Below, in pieces: positions 63,385 to 64,000 of a stretch of 64,000 nucleotides of DNA; positions within the stretch are counted from its first letter, which is position 1, and each line of letters starts with the position of its first letter. The DNA is taken from contig CAYWGC010000005.1 of NCBI GenBank assembly GCA_964457755.1, positions 1 to 64,000 on the forward strand, given 5' to 3'. Source of the DNA: Tharpella sp964457755 (GTDB lineage Bacteria; Desulfobacterota; Anaeroferrophillalia; Anaeroferrophillales; Tharpellaceae). Made by a program: the position numbers and the translations under genes. The notes below the pieces were generated by a model. The model searched no databases, was not told the origin of the DNA, and worked only from the letters and a program-made list of their open reading frames with translations.

Positions 63385-64000
63385 ATGATGACAAAATCTA
63401 TTAAAAATTTTTGCAGATTAATTTTTCAGCCCTCAATATGTGTAGTCGGGCTGGCCTCTTTATTGCTGGTTTCGAGTGTCGGAGCTGAACCTGTGGCGGA
63501 AAAGAGTTTGTCCGCTACAGAGACTGCGATTCCTGCAAAAACCGCTGCAGTCAAAAAGGCAGAGAAGATCGATAGCGAAAAAATTCTGGCCGGGATTCGG
63601 CAGCAATACCGCAAAGAGCAGGCTTTTAATGGTCGTTTTACTCAGAAAACGACCTATACTGACACCAATGAGAGCACTTTAAGCATGGGGCTGATCTGGA
63701 TTCAGGGGCCCGACAAGATGCGCTGGGAGTACCAGATACCGGAAAAACAGCTTTTAGTTTCAGATGGAAAAACTCTCTGGTACTATACTCCTGACTTGAA
63801 CCAGGTCATGACCGGTTCGGTTAAGGAGATCAAGGAGGCCCGGATTATTATCAACCTGCTATCAGAACTTAAAGCCCAGCCAGAAAAATTTGATCTTGTC
63901 ATCACTCAAAAAGAGGAGCGGGTTACGGTTGAACTCTCTCCGTTGGCCGGTGATCAGGCGCCTCCATTTCAAAATCTGAAGATGATTTTTTCAGCTTCAG
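63385..64000 (+). CDS. lolA: outer-membrane lipoprotein carrier LolA, partial at window edge
   Basis: The frame is open to the window end (205 codons) and continues beyond it. It has a signal peptide (about 1-34, ending SSVGA), a low-complexity alanine/lysine linker, and the LolA domain: FNGRFTQKTTYTDTNEST, WIQGPDKMRWEYQIPEKQLL, SDGKTLWYYTPDLNQV. LolA ferries lipoproteins across the periplasm, consistent with a Gram-negative host and with the lipoprotein at 455-949. ATG 63385 follows AAGGAG by 10 bases. Confidence 0.9.
   Translation, partial: MMTKSIKNFCRLIFQPSICVVGLASLLLVSSVGAEPVAEKSLSATETAIPAKTAAVKKAEKIDSEKILAGIRQQYRKEQAFNGRFTQKTTYTDTNESTLSMGLIWIQGPDKMRWEYQIPEKQLLVSDGKTLWYYTPDLNQVMTGSVKEIKEARIIINLLSELKAQPEKFDLVITQKEERVTVELSPLAGDQAPPFQNLKMIFSAS

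Overview
The window looks like a chromosomal segment of a Gram-negative anaerobe, most likely Desulfobacterota (delta-proteobacterial). This is inferred from a strict-anaerobe-type hybrid cluster protein with an FNR/HcpR-type operator, a LolA carrier, Cache-PAS-CBS-DUF294 signalling proteins, and several sigma-54-type promoters. No rRNA, tRNA or CRISPR array was seen. Housekeeping genes occupy the right flank (about 52-64 kb). The rest is largely accessory DNA with many duplicated, truncated or decaying genes.

Region 1 (1-7.3 kb) is a rearranged patch. It holds a truncated phosphoribosyltransferase, a lipoprotein, two Cache-domain membrane sensors that share an almost identical N-terminal half (one ends in PAS-CBS-nucleotidyltransferase, the other in a histidine kinase), a cation-efflux pseudogene with two nonsense codons, and a chimeric remnant that joins the start of a lipoprotein copy to the end of a kinase copy.

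Region 2 (7.3-27.1 kb) is a large two-armed locus. A minus-strand operon encodes a ClpB-like AAA+ protein, a MoxR-like ATPase, a VWA protein with an intact MIDAS and an unrecognised 352-residue protein, and begins at a sigma-54-type site. Divergent from it, plus-strand genes encode a DUF4062-NACHT-TPR protein, a SLOG-fold protein, a PfkB-like/AAA+ fusion, an NtrC-type AAA+ protein lacking both GAFTGA and HTH, and a DUF4062-NACHT-WD40 protein with a C-terminal zinc ribbon. The DUF4062-NACHT-repeat layout resembles eukaryotic TEP1 and bacterial STAND/NLR-like conflict proteins.

Region 3 (27-44 kb) mixes toxin-antitoxin genes, transposon remnants, a GH16-like envelope protein, a propeller-like protein paired with a membrane protein, two DUF4143 ATPases, an unrecognised 291-residue protein, a second DUF4062-NACHT-WD40 protein and a decaying Fic/VapC patch.

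Region 4 (44-52 kb) is a compact operon: a second copy of the propeller-like gene, a protein with J-domain-like HPD motifs, and two different HSP90-like (GHKL) ATPases. Both propeller copies and the GH16-like gene are preceded by sigma-54-type -24/-12 elements, as is the AAA+/MoxR/VWA operon. I read regions 2-4 as one composite island, probably for defence or self/non-self conflict, that combines STAND-type sensors with AAA+/VWA and chaperone-like machinery. The grouping and function are inference; the gene content is seen directly.

Region 5 (52-64 kb) has a YgjP-like metallopeptidase, a YpsA-like SLOG protein, a membrane protein with a cysteine-rich tail, hcp, trmL, an ABC-F ATPase, an aspartate aminotransferase, a MazE-like antitoxin beside a collapsed MazF, an HNH nuclease, and a creatininase-family/TatD/LolA run that leaves the window.
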